14,629 bases of DNA from DATGKK01 sp035294725 (GCA_035294725.1 DATGKK010000010.1:1-14629); one strand, 5' to 3'. Positions 6,737 through 13,837 are shown, counted from the first letter of the stretch. A program made the numbers and translations. The notes: generated by a model not told the origin, from the sequence alone.

Positions 6737-7171
6737 TCACTCGGGCACGACGAAGACGCAAAAGGTGTGGCCGTCGGGGTCGGCGTACACCCGGAGCGGC
6801 TCCTCCTCGTCACCCGACCGGTCCACGCGCAGCTCGCCGCCGAGTGCCATCACGGTCTCGTGCACCTCGTCGAGCTCGTGGCGGTCAGCCACTGACAGGT
6901 CGAGGTGGAGCTGCTGGGGGATCCCCTCTCGGGGCCACGTCGTGCGCTCCAGGCGCTCGACCCCCTGGAAGGCGAGCAGCGGCGACCCGTCCGGCGTGAA
7001 CAGGTTGAGCCAGTCCCGGCCGCAAGCATCGTCCTGCCCCGCGGGCGGCGGCTCGTGGCCCGGCCGGTAGGCGAGGCCGAGCAGCTCGCGCCAGAACTCC
7101 GCCGCAGCACGAGGGTGCGTCGAGTCGAGCACGACGCTGCGGAGCCGTGGGCGGGCCCGGGACGGGCTCAC
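6737..7171 (-). CDS. VOC-superfamily (glyoxalase/bleomycin-resistance fold) protein
   Basis: A 144-residue protein with two beta-alpha-beta-beta-beta modules: VVLDSTHPRAAAEFWRELLG (13-32) opens the first, QLHLDLSV (87-94) opens the second, and YADPDGHTFCVF (129-140) is the typical closing strand. It resembles the Glyoxalase_6-like group common in Actinobacteria. H89 is one plausible metal ligand; the glutamate often seen after the DPDG(H/N) segment is replaced by Cys138, so catalysis is unproven. The GTG start is chosen because GGAG lies 6 nt upstream; a longer frame running into the upstream gene has a non-family N-terminus. It begins 13 bp after the pdtaR-like stop and is probably co-transcribed with it. 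The 27-bp convergent gap to the DtxR-like gene has only a 5-bp dyad. Confidence 0.8.
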   Translation of the reverse strand: MSPSRARPRLRSVVLDSTHPRAAAEFWRELLGLAYRPGHEPPPAGQDDACGRDWLNLFTPDGSPLLAFQGVERLERTTWPREGIPQQLHLDLSVADRHELDEVHETVMALGGELRVDRSGDEEEPLRVYADPDGHTFCVFVVPE

Positions 7172-7184
7172 CGCCGGCTCCGGC

Positions 7185-7790
7185 TCACGTCGGCTCGGGG
7201 GCGATCGAGCCGTCGACCACGGCCTTGGCAACCTCCCGCATCGTGGTGCGCCGGTTCATCGCCGTCTGCTGGATGAAGCTGAAGGCCTGGGACTCGGTGA
7301 GCTGGTGGTCGTCCATGAGCTTGCCCTTCGCGCGGTCGACCCAGCGCCGGGTCTCGAGCTGTTCCTCGAGGCTGCGCTTGTCGTCGGCGAGCGCGGCGTT
7401 CTCCGCCTCGAGCGCCTGCATCTCGGCAAAGCGCCCGAGCGCCACCTCGATCGCCGGCAGCAGCTCCTCCTGCTGGAAGGGCTTGACGAGGTAGGCGAGC
7501 GCACCTGCGTCGCGCGCCTCCTCGATCAGGTTGCGCTGGCTGAAGGCCGTGAGGATCAGGACGGCCGAGCGGCGGAGAGCGTTGATCTCCTTCGCGGCGC
7601 TGAGGCCGTCGAGGCCGGGCATCTTGATGTCGAGGATGACGAGGTCCGGCTGGTGCTCCTTCGCGAGCGAGACGGCATCGTCGCCGCGGCCGGTCTCCCC
7701 GACCACCTCGAAGCCGTTCTCCTCGAGGATCTCGCGCAGGTCGAGGCGGACGATCGCTTCGTCCTCGGCGATGACGACGGTCCTTCCCAA
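7185..7790 (-). CDS. pdtaR: ANTAR-domain response regulator, PdtaR-like transcription antiterminator
   Basis: A 201-residue two-domain regulator. The receiver (about 3-120) has the acidic pocket E9/D10, phospho-acceptor D54 in VILDIKMPG, T81 and K103 (LVKPF). A coiled linker (about 121-145) leads into the ANTAR RNA-binding domain (about 137-192), with RRWVDRAKGKLMDDHQLTE and the A..FIQQTAMNRRTTMREVA segment. ANTAR proteins bind paired hexaloop RNA hairpins and suppress terminators. Length and layout match Rv1626 (PdtaR, 205 aa), which also lies near polA and rpsA in M. tuberculosis. The start is TTG, supported by AAGGAG at 6 nt spacing. The partner histidine kinase PdtaS is not in the window. 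It lies 42 bp after the coiled-coil gene and 13 bp before the VOC gene. Function is confident; the symbol rests on architecture and synteny. Confidence 0.92.
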   Translation of the reverse strand: MGRTVVIAEDEAIVRLDLREILEENGFEVVGETGRGDDAVSLAKEHQPDLVILDIKMPGLDGLSAAKEINALRRSAVLILTAFSQRNLIEEARDAGALAYLVKPFQQEELLPAIEVALGRFAEMQALEAENAALADDKRSLEEQLETRRWVDRAKGKLMDDHQLTESQAFSFIQQTAMNRRTTMREVAKAVVDGSIAPEPT

Positions 7791-7832
7791 TGTCGGCTCC
7801 TTCGTACTGGGGTCGGCGGAGACGAGGGCGTC

Positions 7833-8117
7833 TCAGACCACGAGCTTATGCAGCAGCTCGTCCTGTGCCCGCTCCAGCTCGCTGACCCGGGCTCTCGCCG
7901 CGTCGCGGCTGCGCGCCATCGCCTCCTCGTGGCGCCGTGCCTCCTGCCACTCCTGGTCCGCGAGCGGGGTCTCGGAGACGAGCGCCCGGATCCGAGCTTC
8001 GTCGGCGGCTTCCGCGAAGACGACGAGCTGCTCCTCGACGATGGCGAGCTCCTGGCGGGCCTTCACGAGGCGCTCGTGCACCTCGCTGATGCGCTGTGTG
8101 AGCGAGCGCTGCTGCAC
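7833..8117 (-). CDS. Small coiled-coil protein of unknown function
   Basis: I do not recognise this 94-residue protein. It is almost all helix-forming and charged: segments at about 4-45 (ISEVHERLVKARQELAIVEE) and 53-92 (RVSELERAQDELLHKLVV end) show heptad spacing, with a turn at VSETPLADQEW, so a helical hairpin is likely. There is no signal peptide, membrane segment or cysteine. The start is taken at GTG 8115-8117 because TACACT lies exactly 6 nt before it, a leaderless arrangement; an upstream GTG at 8136-8138 would add seven residues but place the -10 box inside the gene. It lies 30 bp past the ecfT stop and 42 bp before the pdtaR-like gene, so it may head a unit with pdtaR and the VOC gene. 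Reality as a gene is likely; the role is unknown. Confidence 0.7.
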   Translation of the reverse strand: MQQRSLTQRISEVHERLVKARQELAIVEEQLVVFAEAADEARIRALVSETPLADQEWQEARRHEEAMARSRDAARARVSELERAQDELLHKLVV

Positions 8118-8123
8118 GGCCGA

Positions 8124-8129
8124 AGTGTA
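8124..8129 (-). promoter_or_regulatory. -10 box of leaderless promoter for coiled-coil/pdtaR unit
   Basis: On the minus strand TACACT is followed by TCGGCC and then GTG (8115-8117). The box lies just after the ecfT stop, so the signalling genes can be transcribed separately from the transporter. No good -35 is visible. Confidence 0.55.
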
Positions 8130-8147
8130 CGCGCTCACCGCCTCGGC

Positions 8148-8996
8148 TCACGTGAGCAGGCCCATCGCCGCAACCGCGGCCGCCACGAGGAGCAGGATGA
8201 CGGTGTCCACCTTGCGCCAGGGGTGCGTCTCGCTCATCGGGCTCGGCACGCCGCCCCGTGCCTCGATGGCCTCGGCCAGCTCCCGAGATCGCCTGAGCGA
8301 GCTCGCAAGCGCCGTGAACAGCAGCTCCTGCAGCGCCTCCGCATGCTGCTGGAACCCCCGGAGCGGCTCTGGCCGGCGGGTCCGGCGAGCCGCCGCGAGC
8401 ACCCGCACCTCCTCGATGAGCAGCGGGAGGCAGCGGATCCCGAGGGCAATCGCTCCGACCACCTCGTCGACCGGAAGGCGGAGGCGGCGCAGCGGCGAGG
8501 CGAGGCGCCCGAGCGCCGGGGCAAGATCTGCAAGAGGGGTCGTCCAGCTCACGAGGGCTGCGAGGGCGAGCACCTCGATCCCGAGAACGAGGAAGCGGGC
8601 CCACACCTCGAGCCCGCCGAGGCCCACCTTCACGCTCCCGAGATGGACGAAGGGTGCCGTGCCCGAGACGAGGGCGAGAACGGCACCGACGAGCAGGACG
8701 ACGACCACGACGACCGGGACTCGCGGCGCCACACCCCGGGGAAGGCGGGCGGCGAGGAAGGCGGCGAGGAGGACCGCGGCGGCGACACCCGCCGTTGCCC
8801 AGCTCGGCCAGAGCAGCATGCCGAGCGACAGGGCGGCGATCGAGAGGATCTTGGTTCCGGCCCAGCATCGGTGGAGCGGGCCGTCGCCAGGGACGTAGCG
8901 CAGCACGTGGAGATCGGCCAGCTGGCGCCGGCGCCGGTCAGCCGAGCGCGCGTCCCCGGGCCACGCCCACTGCGAGCTGGAGCCGGCCGCCGTCAC
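8148..8996 (-). CDS. ecfT: Energy-coupling factor transporter transmembrane protein EcfT
   Basis: A 282-residue membrane scaffold that couples the ECF ATPases to an S component. Hydrophobic segments lie at about 48-63, 68-84, 94-111, 131-150 and 262-281. The cytoplasmic coupling region (about 160-250) is basic and helical, with VRVLAAARRTRR and the EAIEARGGV motif (about 242-250), the second Ala-Arg-Gly signature of EcfT proteins. The N-terminus (1-40) is a polar extension rich in Arg/Asp. The GTG start overlaps the TGA of the upstream ATPase gene by 4 bp (GTGA), so the two are translationally coupled. Together they supply T, both A subunits and an S-like region. The substrate is unknown: vitamins, cobalt/nickel and other micronutrients are the usual choices. 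Confidence 0.88.
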   Translation of the reverse strand: MTAAGSSSQWAWPGDARSADRRRRQLADLHVLRYVPGDGPLHRCWAGTKILSIAALSLGMLLWPSWATAGVAAAVLLAAFLAARLPRGVAPRVPVVVVVVLLVGAVLALVSGTAPFVHLGSVKVGLGGLEVWARFLVLGIEVLALAALVSWTTPLADLAPALGRLASPLRRLRLPVDEVVGAIALGIRCLPLLIEEVRVLAAARRTRRPEPLRGFQQHAEALQELLFTALASSLRRSRELAEAIEARGGVPSPMSETHPWRKVDTVILLLVAAAVAAMGLLT

Positions 8997-11056
8997 CTCG
9001 CGAGGACCTCCTCGGCGAGGATCCGCCCGCCTTCGAGGCGCACGACGCGGTCGCCGAGCATCTCCGCGTTGTCGAGGTCGTGCGAGACGACGACCGTGGA
9101 GATCCCGTAGTGGCGGCGGAGGTTGCGCAGCACGACGGCAAGCGCGAGGCGGGCCTCGTCGTCGAGCCCGGCGTACGGCTCGTCGAGGACGAGCAGCTCG
9201 GGCCGCCGCACGAGGAGCCCGGCCAAGGCGACCCGGCGCTGCTCTCCGCCGGAGAGGTCGTCGACCCGTCGCGGGCCGAACTCGTCCGGATCGAGCCCGA
9301 CCTCCGCCAGCGCGGCCCTGGCGGCTCCCTCGTCCGCCCCGATCGCGACGTCCCGGAGCACCGTCGCCCTCATGAGCTGGAGCCGGGCGTGCTGGAAGGA
9401 GACGGCGACCCGTGCCGGCGCGGCGTCGAGGCGCTCGGGACCGATGAGGGCAAGGCCCTCGGTCGGGGCCATCAGCCCTCCGAGGATCCAGGCCAGCGTC
9501 GTCTTGCCCGAGCCGTTGGCGCCCGTCACCACGATCCCCTCCCCTCGCTCGACGTCAAGGTCACACCCCGAGAGCGCCCGGCGCGACCAGGGAGTCCCTG
9601 CCGCGTACACGTACCCGACACCGCGCAGGCGCACGAGCCGCTCCCGACGAAGCCGCGCCCAGGCCGGCTCGTCGGCGGCGGGCGGGCAGGGCGCTGCGCC
9701 TCGGACCTCCGGCCTCGGACCGTCAGAGCGAGCCGGCGAGAGCGGCACCGCACGCCCCTCGGCCATCTCGAGCACCACGTCGGCCACACCGGTCTCTGCC
9801 CGCCGATGGGTCACGTGCACCACCGCGAGGCCCTCCCCCCGCAGCCGCTCGAGCAGGGCGACGATCTCCTCCCGGCCGTCGGCGTCCACCATCGCCGTCG
9901 ACTCGTCCGAGACGAGGAGCGCCGGGCGCCGGGCGAGTGCCGCCGCGATCGCGAGCCGCTGGAGCTGGCCGCCTGACAGCGTCGACGTCTCGCGGTCCTC
10001 CATCCCCTCGAGTCCCACGAGGCCGAGGAGCTCCGCGGGGGCCGGGGCCTCCCCCGGGGCGAGGCCCCATGCGAGGTCGTCGCGGACCCTGACGCCGAGC
10101 ACCTGGCTCTCGGGTCGCTGGAAGATGATGGCCGTGCCCCCTCGCTCGCCGTAGCCGGGCCGGCCGGGTCGCTCAACCCTGCCGGCCGTCGGCTCGAGGC
10201 GGCCGGCGAGCACTCGCACGAGCGTCGACTTGCCCGAGCCGTTCCTGCCGACCACCGCAAGGAGCCGGCCCGGCGCCACCGTGAGATCGACGCCGACAAG
10301 AGCGTCCGAGGGCGCTCCCGGGTACCGGTAGCTCACGGACTCGAACCGAGCTGGCACCGGGAGGACCGGTAGTGAGCGGTCGCCCTCGCGCTCGGAGACC
10401 CCACCGGTGTAGGGACCGAGCGCGGAGGCCGCGACGATCCGGAGGAACGGCCGCAGCCGCAGGCACACCGCCGCAACGACGCCGATCACGAGGAGCTCGG
10501 CGACCGGGATCGTGAACCACCAGTGCGCAACGACCCAGTCGAAGGCCACGCCGAGCGAGTGCGACGGCCTCGACTCCCCGACCGAGCCGAGCAGGTGCTG
10601 CACGTCGCGGAGGATGATGCGGGCCTGGGCGAAGCTGAGCCGCCGGAAGCCCGGCGAGATCCAGTCGATGACGACCGTCACGACCGCGATCGGGAGGCCG
10701 GCGACGACCATCGTGACACCCACGGAGGCGGCTGGGCTCCACCGTCGCCGGTGGGTCGTGCCGATCGCGATGCCGACGGTGCCGGCGAGGAAGGTCTGCA
10801 GCACGATGCCCACGCCGCCCACGATGAAGGCGACCGAGGCCGCGCTGACGACAGCGACCACCCCGGCCCGCAGCCGGTGCCTGGAGGACAGCACGGCGAA
10901 GGGCATGATGGCGAGGGCCTGGAACGCGCCGCCGAAGGGCGCGAACCAGCCGATCACCTCGAGGACGAGGCCGAGGTCGCCGAGGATCGCCGCCTCGGCC
11001 AGCTCGCCCGGCCGGAGCGGTCCCCGCGTCAGGTGCGCTCCTCCGGGCCTGTCCAC
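8993..11056 (-). CDS. ECF transporter fusion: S-like membrane domain plus two ATPase domains
   Basis: A protein of about 687 residues joining three modules. Residues 28-210 are membrane-embedded, with segments near 30-58, 64-86, 90-101, 112-133 and 183-203; they resemble an ECF S component or DUF2232-like region. ATPase 1 (about 237-440) has Walker A GRNGSGKST (271-279), Q314, signature LSGGQLQ (361-367), Walker B LLVSDEST (D385, E386) and H418. ATPase 2 (about 476-688) has GANGSGKTT (513-521), Q556, LSGGEQR (602-608), LLVLDEP (D626, E627) and H660. Numbers count from a GTG at 11057-11059. The next codon, GTG 11054-11056, is preferred as the start because TAGCCT lies 6 nt before it. Both ATP sites look competent. 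It is translationally coupled to ecfT. The linker at about 440-470 is Pro/Ala-rich. Substrate specificity cannot be read. Confidence 0.88.
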   Translation of the reverse strand: MDRPGGAHLTRGPLRPGELAEAAILGDLGLVLEVIGWFAPFGGAFQALAIMPFAVLSSRHRLRAGVVAVVSAASVAFIVGGVGIVLQTFLAGTVGIAIGTTHRRRWSPAASVGVTMVVAGLPIAVVTVVIDWISPGFRRLSFAQARIILRDVQHLLGSVGESRPSHSLGVAFDWVVAHWWFTIPVAELLVIGVVAAVCLRLRPFLRIVAASALGPYTGGVSEREGDRSLPVLPVPARFESVSYRYPGAPSDALVGVDLTVAPGRLLAVVGRNGSGKSTLVRVLAGRLEPTAGRVERPGRPGYGERGGTAIIFQRPESQVLGVRVRDDLAWGLAPGEAPAPAELLGLVGLEGMEDRETSTLSGGQLQRLAIAAALARRPALLVSDESTAMVDADGREEIVALLERLRGEGLAVVHVTHRRAETGVADVVLEMAEGRAVPLSPARSDGPRPEVRGAAPCPPAADEPAWARLRRERLVRLRGVGYVYAAGTPWSRRALSGCDLDVERGEGIVVTGANGSGKTTLAWILGGLMAPTEGLALIGPERLDAAPARVAVSFQHARLQLMRATVLRDVAIGADEGAARAALAEVGLDPDEFGPRRVDDLSGGEQRRVALAGLLVRRPELLVLDEPYAGLDDEARLALAVVLRNLRRHYGISTVVVSHDLDNAEMLGDRVVRLEGGRILAEEVLAR

Positions 11057-11062
11057 CACGTC

Positions 11063-11068
11063 AGGCTA
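11063..11068 (-). promoter_or_regulatory. -10 box of leaderless ECF transporter promoter
   Basis: On the minus strand TAGCCT is followed by GACGTG and then GTG (11054-11056), a 6-nt spacing. A leaderless mRNA leaves no room for the upstream riboswitch that often controls ECF transporters. The box overlaps the candidate tRNA-Leu -10 by two bases. Confidence 0.5.
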
Positions 11069-11072
11069 CGCT
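11067..11072 (+). promoter_or_regulatory. Candidate -10 box for tRNA-Leu
   Basis: TACGCT (TANNNT) lies 9 nt before the first base of the mature tRNA, giving a very short 5' leader. No clear -35 is present. Confidence 0.45.
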
Positions 11073-11081
11073 CGACACGTT

Positions 11082-11164
11082 GCCCGGATGGCGGAACGGT
11101 AGACGCGGCGGCCTCAAAAGCCGCTGTCCGAAAGGGCGTGCGGGTTCGAGTCCCGCTCCGGGCA
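11082..11164 (+). tRNA. tRNA-Leu (anticodon CAA)
   Basis: The 83-nt gene folds as a class II tRNA. The acceptor stem is GCCCGGA (11082-11088) with TCCGGGC (11157-11163) and discriminator A11164. The anticodon stem is GCGGC/GCCGC around the loop CTCAAAA, with anticodon CAA at 11115-11117, reading UUG. A long variable arm GTCC-GAAA-GGGC is present, as expected for Leu. The T arm is GCGGG-TTCGAGT-CCCGC. The 3' CCA is not encoded. It diverges from the ECF operon. Confidence 0.97.
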
Positions 11165-11572
11165 CGGGGTTTCGGCAGTTGAGCGGCAGTGACGCTGACC
11201 GCCCACCGGCCTTGTTGTGACAGTTTGGGCTACACGGCGGCTCGAGGCAGCTGTGGCTCGAGGCGGATGCTCCGGGCGCGTGGTGCGTGCACGCCTCGAC
11301 CGGAGCTGTCCTGGGCGACGACGCTCGCCCTCGGCGTCGAAGGCTCCGTGCGGCGTTGCCTGCGGCGCCCCCCCTCCACGCCGGCATCGGCGCCATCGGG
11401 CAAGCAGCTGCAACAACGTGACGCCACGCGCCATCACGCCAGAACGCCTCGATCAGCGAGGTTCCACCGGCACCTTCGGCACGGCTTGGTGAGATCGAGG
11501 GCGCTCGTCGGCCTGGCGTGACACAGGCGGGCGAGATGAGCCGCTCAGCCACCACCTCGGAGGGCCGCGGGT

Positions 11573-11585
11573 CCGCTCCGGGCAC
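11573..11585 (+). repeat. 13-bp repeat of the tRNA-Leu 3' end (att-like)
   Basis: CCGCTCCGGGCAC is identical to 11153-11165, which covers the T-arm end, the 3' acceptor strand and one base beyond the tRNA. Same-orientation copies of a tRNA 3' end are what tRNA-targeted integration leaves as attL and attR. The match is short for a GC-rich genome, so chance is possible. Confidence 0.4.
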
Positions 11586-11638
11586 CACTGGCCAGGCCTG
11601 CCCACCCGCGACGACGCGACGCAGGCGGGCTCGGCACG

Positions 11639-11644
11639 TAACGT
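11639..11644 (+). promoter_or_regulatory. -10 box of leaderless acyl-CoA dehydrogenase promoter
   Basis: TAACGT is followed by CTCCCC and then the ATG at 11651, a 6-nt spacing. No Shine-Dalgarno precedes the ATG, which agrees with leaderless translation. Confidence 0.6.
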
Positions 11645-11650
11645 CTCCCC

Positions 11651-13801
11651 ATGGCCATCGCGATCACCGAGGACCACCAGGCGCTCGCCGGCACCGCGTC
11701 TCACTTCCTCGGCTCCCACGATGCCCGGCGGGCCTCCCGGGGCCTCCTCGAGTCCGAGAGCGAGCCGATGCCCGAGATGTGGGCCGAGCTCGCCGGCCTC
11801 GGCTGGCTCGGCATCCACCTGCCGGAGGAGCACGGAGGCTCCGGCTACGGTCTCGCGGAGCTCGTCGTCCTCGTCGAGGAGCTGGCGAAGGCGGTGGCCC
11901 CGGGGCCGTTCGTGCCCTGCGTCATCACGAGTGCCGTCCTCGCCGCGACGGGAGACGAGGAGACGAGGAGGAGGTACCTGCCCGGCCTCGCAGCCGGCTC
12001 GCTGACCGGTGCCGTGGCGCTCGAAGCCTCCGTCACGGCGTCGGGCGGCACCGTCTCGGGTGAGGCGGCACCGGTCCTCGGTGGGGGCCTCGCGCAGCTC
12101 CTGCTCGTCCCGGTTGGCGACGACGTGGCCGCCGTCGAGGTGGGCGAGGGCGTGGAGGTGTCGGTCCCGCCCAACCTGGACCCGACCCGGCGCTGCGCCA
12201 AGGTCAGCCTCCGCGAGGCACCGGCGACCCTGCTGCGGGGGGCCCGCCGGACCATGCTCGACCTGGCCCGGGTGATCCTCGCCGCCGACGCGGTGGGAGT
12301 CGCGAGGGCGGCGACCGACATGGCGGCCGCGTACGCCCGCGAGCGGCGCCAGTTCGGCCGGGTCATCGGCACCTTCCAGGCCGTGAAGCACCACTGCGCC
12401 AACATGGCGGTGGCGACCGAGCTCGCCACCTCGGCGGTGTGGGACGCGGCGCGGGCGGCGAGCAAGGGCGGGGAGCAGCTCTCCTACGCCGCCGCCGTGG
12501 CCGCGACGCTCGCGGCTGACGCCGCCGACCTCTGTGCCAACCTGAACACCCAGGTCCACGGCGGGATCGGCATGACCTGGGAGCACGACGCCCACCTGCT
12601 CATGAGGAGGGCGACCACGTTGCTCTGTCTCCTCGAGCCGGGACGGGCCGCGTCAGAGGTGACAGATCTCGCACGCCGCGGCGTCGTGCGGATCCGAGAC
12701 GTCGACCTTCCCCCGGAGGCCGAGCCCATCCGCGCCGAGGTGCGTGCCTTCGTCGACGAGGTGAAACAGCTGCCCGGAGAGGGCCGGCTCGAGCGCATGA
12801 TCGAGACTGGCTACGTCATGCCGCACTGGCCGAAGCCCTACGGCCGGGCTGCAGGCGCCGTCGAGCAGCTCGTCATCGAGGAGGAGCTCGCGAAGGCGGG
12901 CATCGCCCGGCCGCAGTACGGGATCACCGCCTGGAACATCCTCACGATCATCCAGTACGGCACCGCAGACCAGCTCGCCCGCTGGGTCTTGCCCGCGCTG
13001 CGCCAGGAGGTCGTCTGGTGCCAGCTGTTCAGCGAGCCCGACGCCGGCTCCGACGCCGCCGGCATCGCGACCCGAGGGACGCGAGTGGAGGGAGGCTGGC
13101 TCGTGAACGGCGAGAAGGTCTGGACGAGCGGGGCCCAGCTCGCCGGGATGGGCTTTGCCACCGTGCGCACGGACCCGACCAAGCCGAAGCATGAGGGCAT
13201 CACGATGATGGCGATCGACATGCACGCCGACGGCGTGGAGGTCCGCCCCCTCCGTCAGGCGTCCGGGCATGCGGCCTTCAACGAGGTCTTCCTGAACGAC
13301 GTGCTCGTTCCCGACGACGACGTCGTGGGGCCGGTCGACGGAGGATGGACGGTCGCCCGGACCACGCTCGGCAACGAGAGCGTGAGCATCGGCGGCGGTG
13401 GCGGTGGCATGGGACAGGGCGCTGCGATGATCGCCGCCCTCGACGCGGCCCCTCAACGGCTCGTGGGAGGCTCGGCGAGGATCGGTCGGTACCTGGCCGG
13501 GAACCAGGCCCTCGGGCTGGTGAACCTCCGCCAGACCCACCGGGCGGTGGCAGGGTCCGAGCCCGGTCCGGAGGGCGCGATCACCAAGCTCGTCTCCTCC
13601 GAGCTCGGAGCCGAGGCGGCCGCGATCCTCACCGAGCTCGCCGGGCCGGAGGCGGCCTTCTTCGAGGGTCTTGGTGAGCTCAGCAACAGCCTCGTCCTCA
13701 TGCATCGGGGCTTGTCGATCGCGGGCGGCACCTCGGAGATCAAGCGGAACCAGATCGGCGAGCGCATCCTCGGCCTGCCGCGGGACCCGCTCGTCGGCTA
13801 G
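11651..13801 (+). CDS. Fused two-domain acyl-CoA dehydrogenase (FadE34/ChsE3-like architecture)
   Basis: A 716-residue flavoenzyme expected to form the alpha,beta double bond of an acyl-CoA, in fatty-acid or sterol side-chain beta-oxidation. Two acyl-CoA dehydrogenase halves are joined at about 343-350. The N-half has a shortened, diverged middle domain but keeps ARERRQFGRVIGTFQAVKHH (about 230-248) and QVHGGIGMTWEHD (301-313), where E311 is the candidate catalytic base. The C-half keeps the flavin-binding beta domain (LFSEPDAGSD 459-468, NGEKVWTSGA 487-496) and IAGGTSEIKRNQIGERILGLPR (690-711), but has no QFG motif. The halves thus look complementary, as in mycobacterial two-domain FadE proteins with one flavin site per chain. 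The ATG is supported by TAACGT 6 nt upstream. The phosphatase-family gene follows 36 bp later on the same strand. The exact substrate is not readable. Confidence 0.9.
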   Translation: MAIAITEDHQALAGTASHFLGSHDARRASRGLLESESEPMPEMWAELAGLGWLGIHLPEEHGGSGYGLAELVVLVEELAKAVAPGPFVPCVITSAVLAATGDEETRRRYLPGLAAGSLTGAVALEASVTASGGTVSGEAAPVLGGGLAQLLLVPVGDDVAAVEVGEGVEVSVPPNLDPTRRCAKVSLREAPATLLRGARRTMLDLARVILAADAVGVARAATDMAAAYARERRQFGRVIGTFQAVKHHCANMAVATELATSAVWDAARAASKGGEQLSYAAAVAATLAADAADLCANLNTQVHGGIGMTWEHDAHLLMRRATTLLCLLEPGRAASEVTDLARRGVVRIRDVDLPPEAEPIRAEVRAFVDEVKQLPGEGRLERMIETGYVMPHWPKPYGRAAGAVEQLVIEEELAKAGIARPQYGITAWNILTIIQYGTADQLARWVLPALRQEVVWCQLFSEPDAGSDAAGIATRGTRVEGGWLVNGEKVWTSGAQLAGMGFATVRTDPTKPKHEGITMMAIDMHADGVEVRPLRQASGHAAFNEVFLNDVLVPDDDVVGPVDGGWTVARTTLGNESVSIGGGGGGMGQGAAMIAALDAAPQRLVGGSARIGRYLAGNQALGLVNLRQTHRAVAGSEPGPEGAITKLVSSELGAEAAAILTELAGPEAAFFEGLGELSNSLVLMHRGLSIAGGTSEIKRNQIGERILGLPRDPLVG

Positions 13802-13837
13802 CGAGCCGGGCCGGCGCCGACCCGTCACAGGGCTCGA

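Larger units (their letters stand above)
11165..11650. other. Gene-less region after tRNA-Leu
   Basis: About 485 bp with no frame that looks like a conserved protein on either strand. The first 100 bp or so are visibly less GC-rich than the neighbouring genes. It holds a 10-bp direct repeat, GGCTCGAGGC (11239-11248 and 11255-11264), a 6-bp-stem dyad GGGCGA/TCGCCC (11313-11330), a 10-bp palindrome GCGTGCACGC (11285-11294), a second copy of the tRNA 3' end (11573-11585), and the promoter of the next gene. No terminator with a T-run is seen after the tRNA. It could be decayed DNA from an integrated element. Confidence 0.6.

Noticed and set aside
7305..9110. A 601-codon plus-strand frame across the pdtaR-like, coiled-coil and ecfT genes
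   Set aside because: It is low-complexity, Arg/Glu/Asp/His-rich and spans gaps between real minus-strand genes; a GC-driven shadow.
11461..11520. A plus-strand frame reading RFHRHLRHGLV, faintly like the HxLRH box of tyrosine recombinases
   Set aside because: The match is a few residues only, with no R or Y catalytic context and an early stop. It would fit the att-like repeat but cannot be supported.
11061..11588. A 175-codon minus-strand frame containing GLEPAR...RHPG
   Set aside because: This is the familiar false protein produced by reading antisense through a tRNA-Leu gene.
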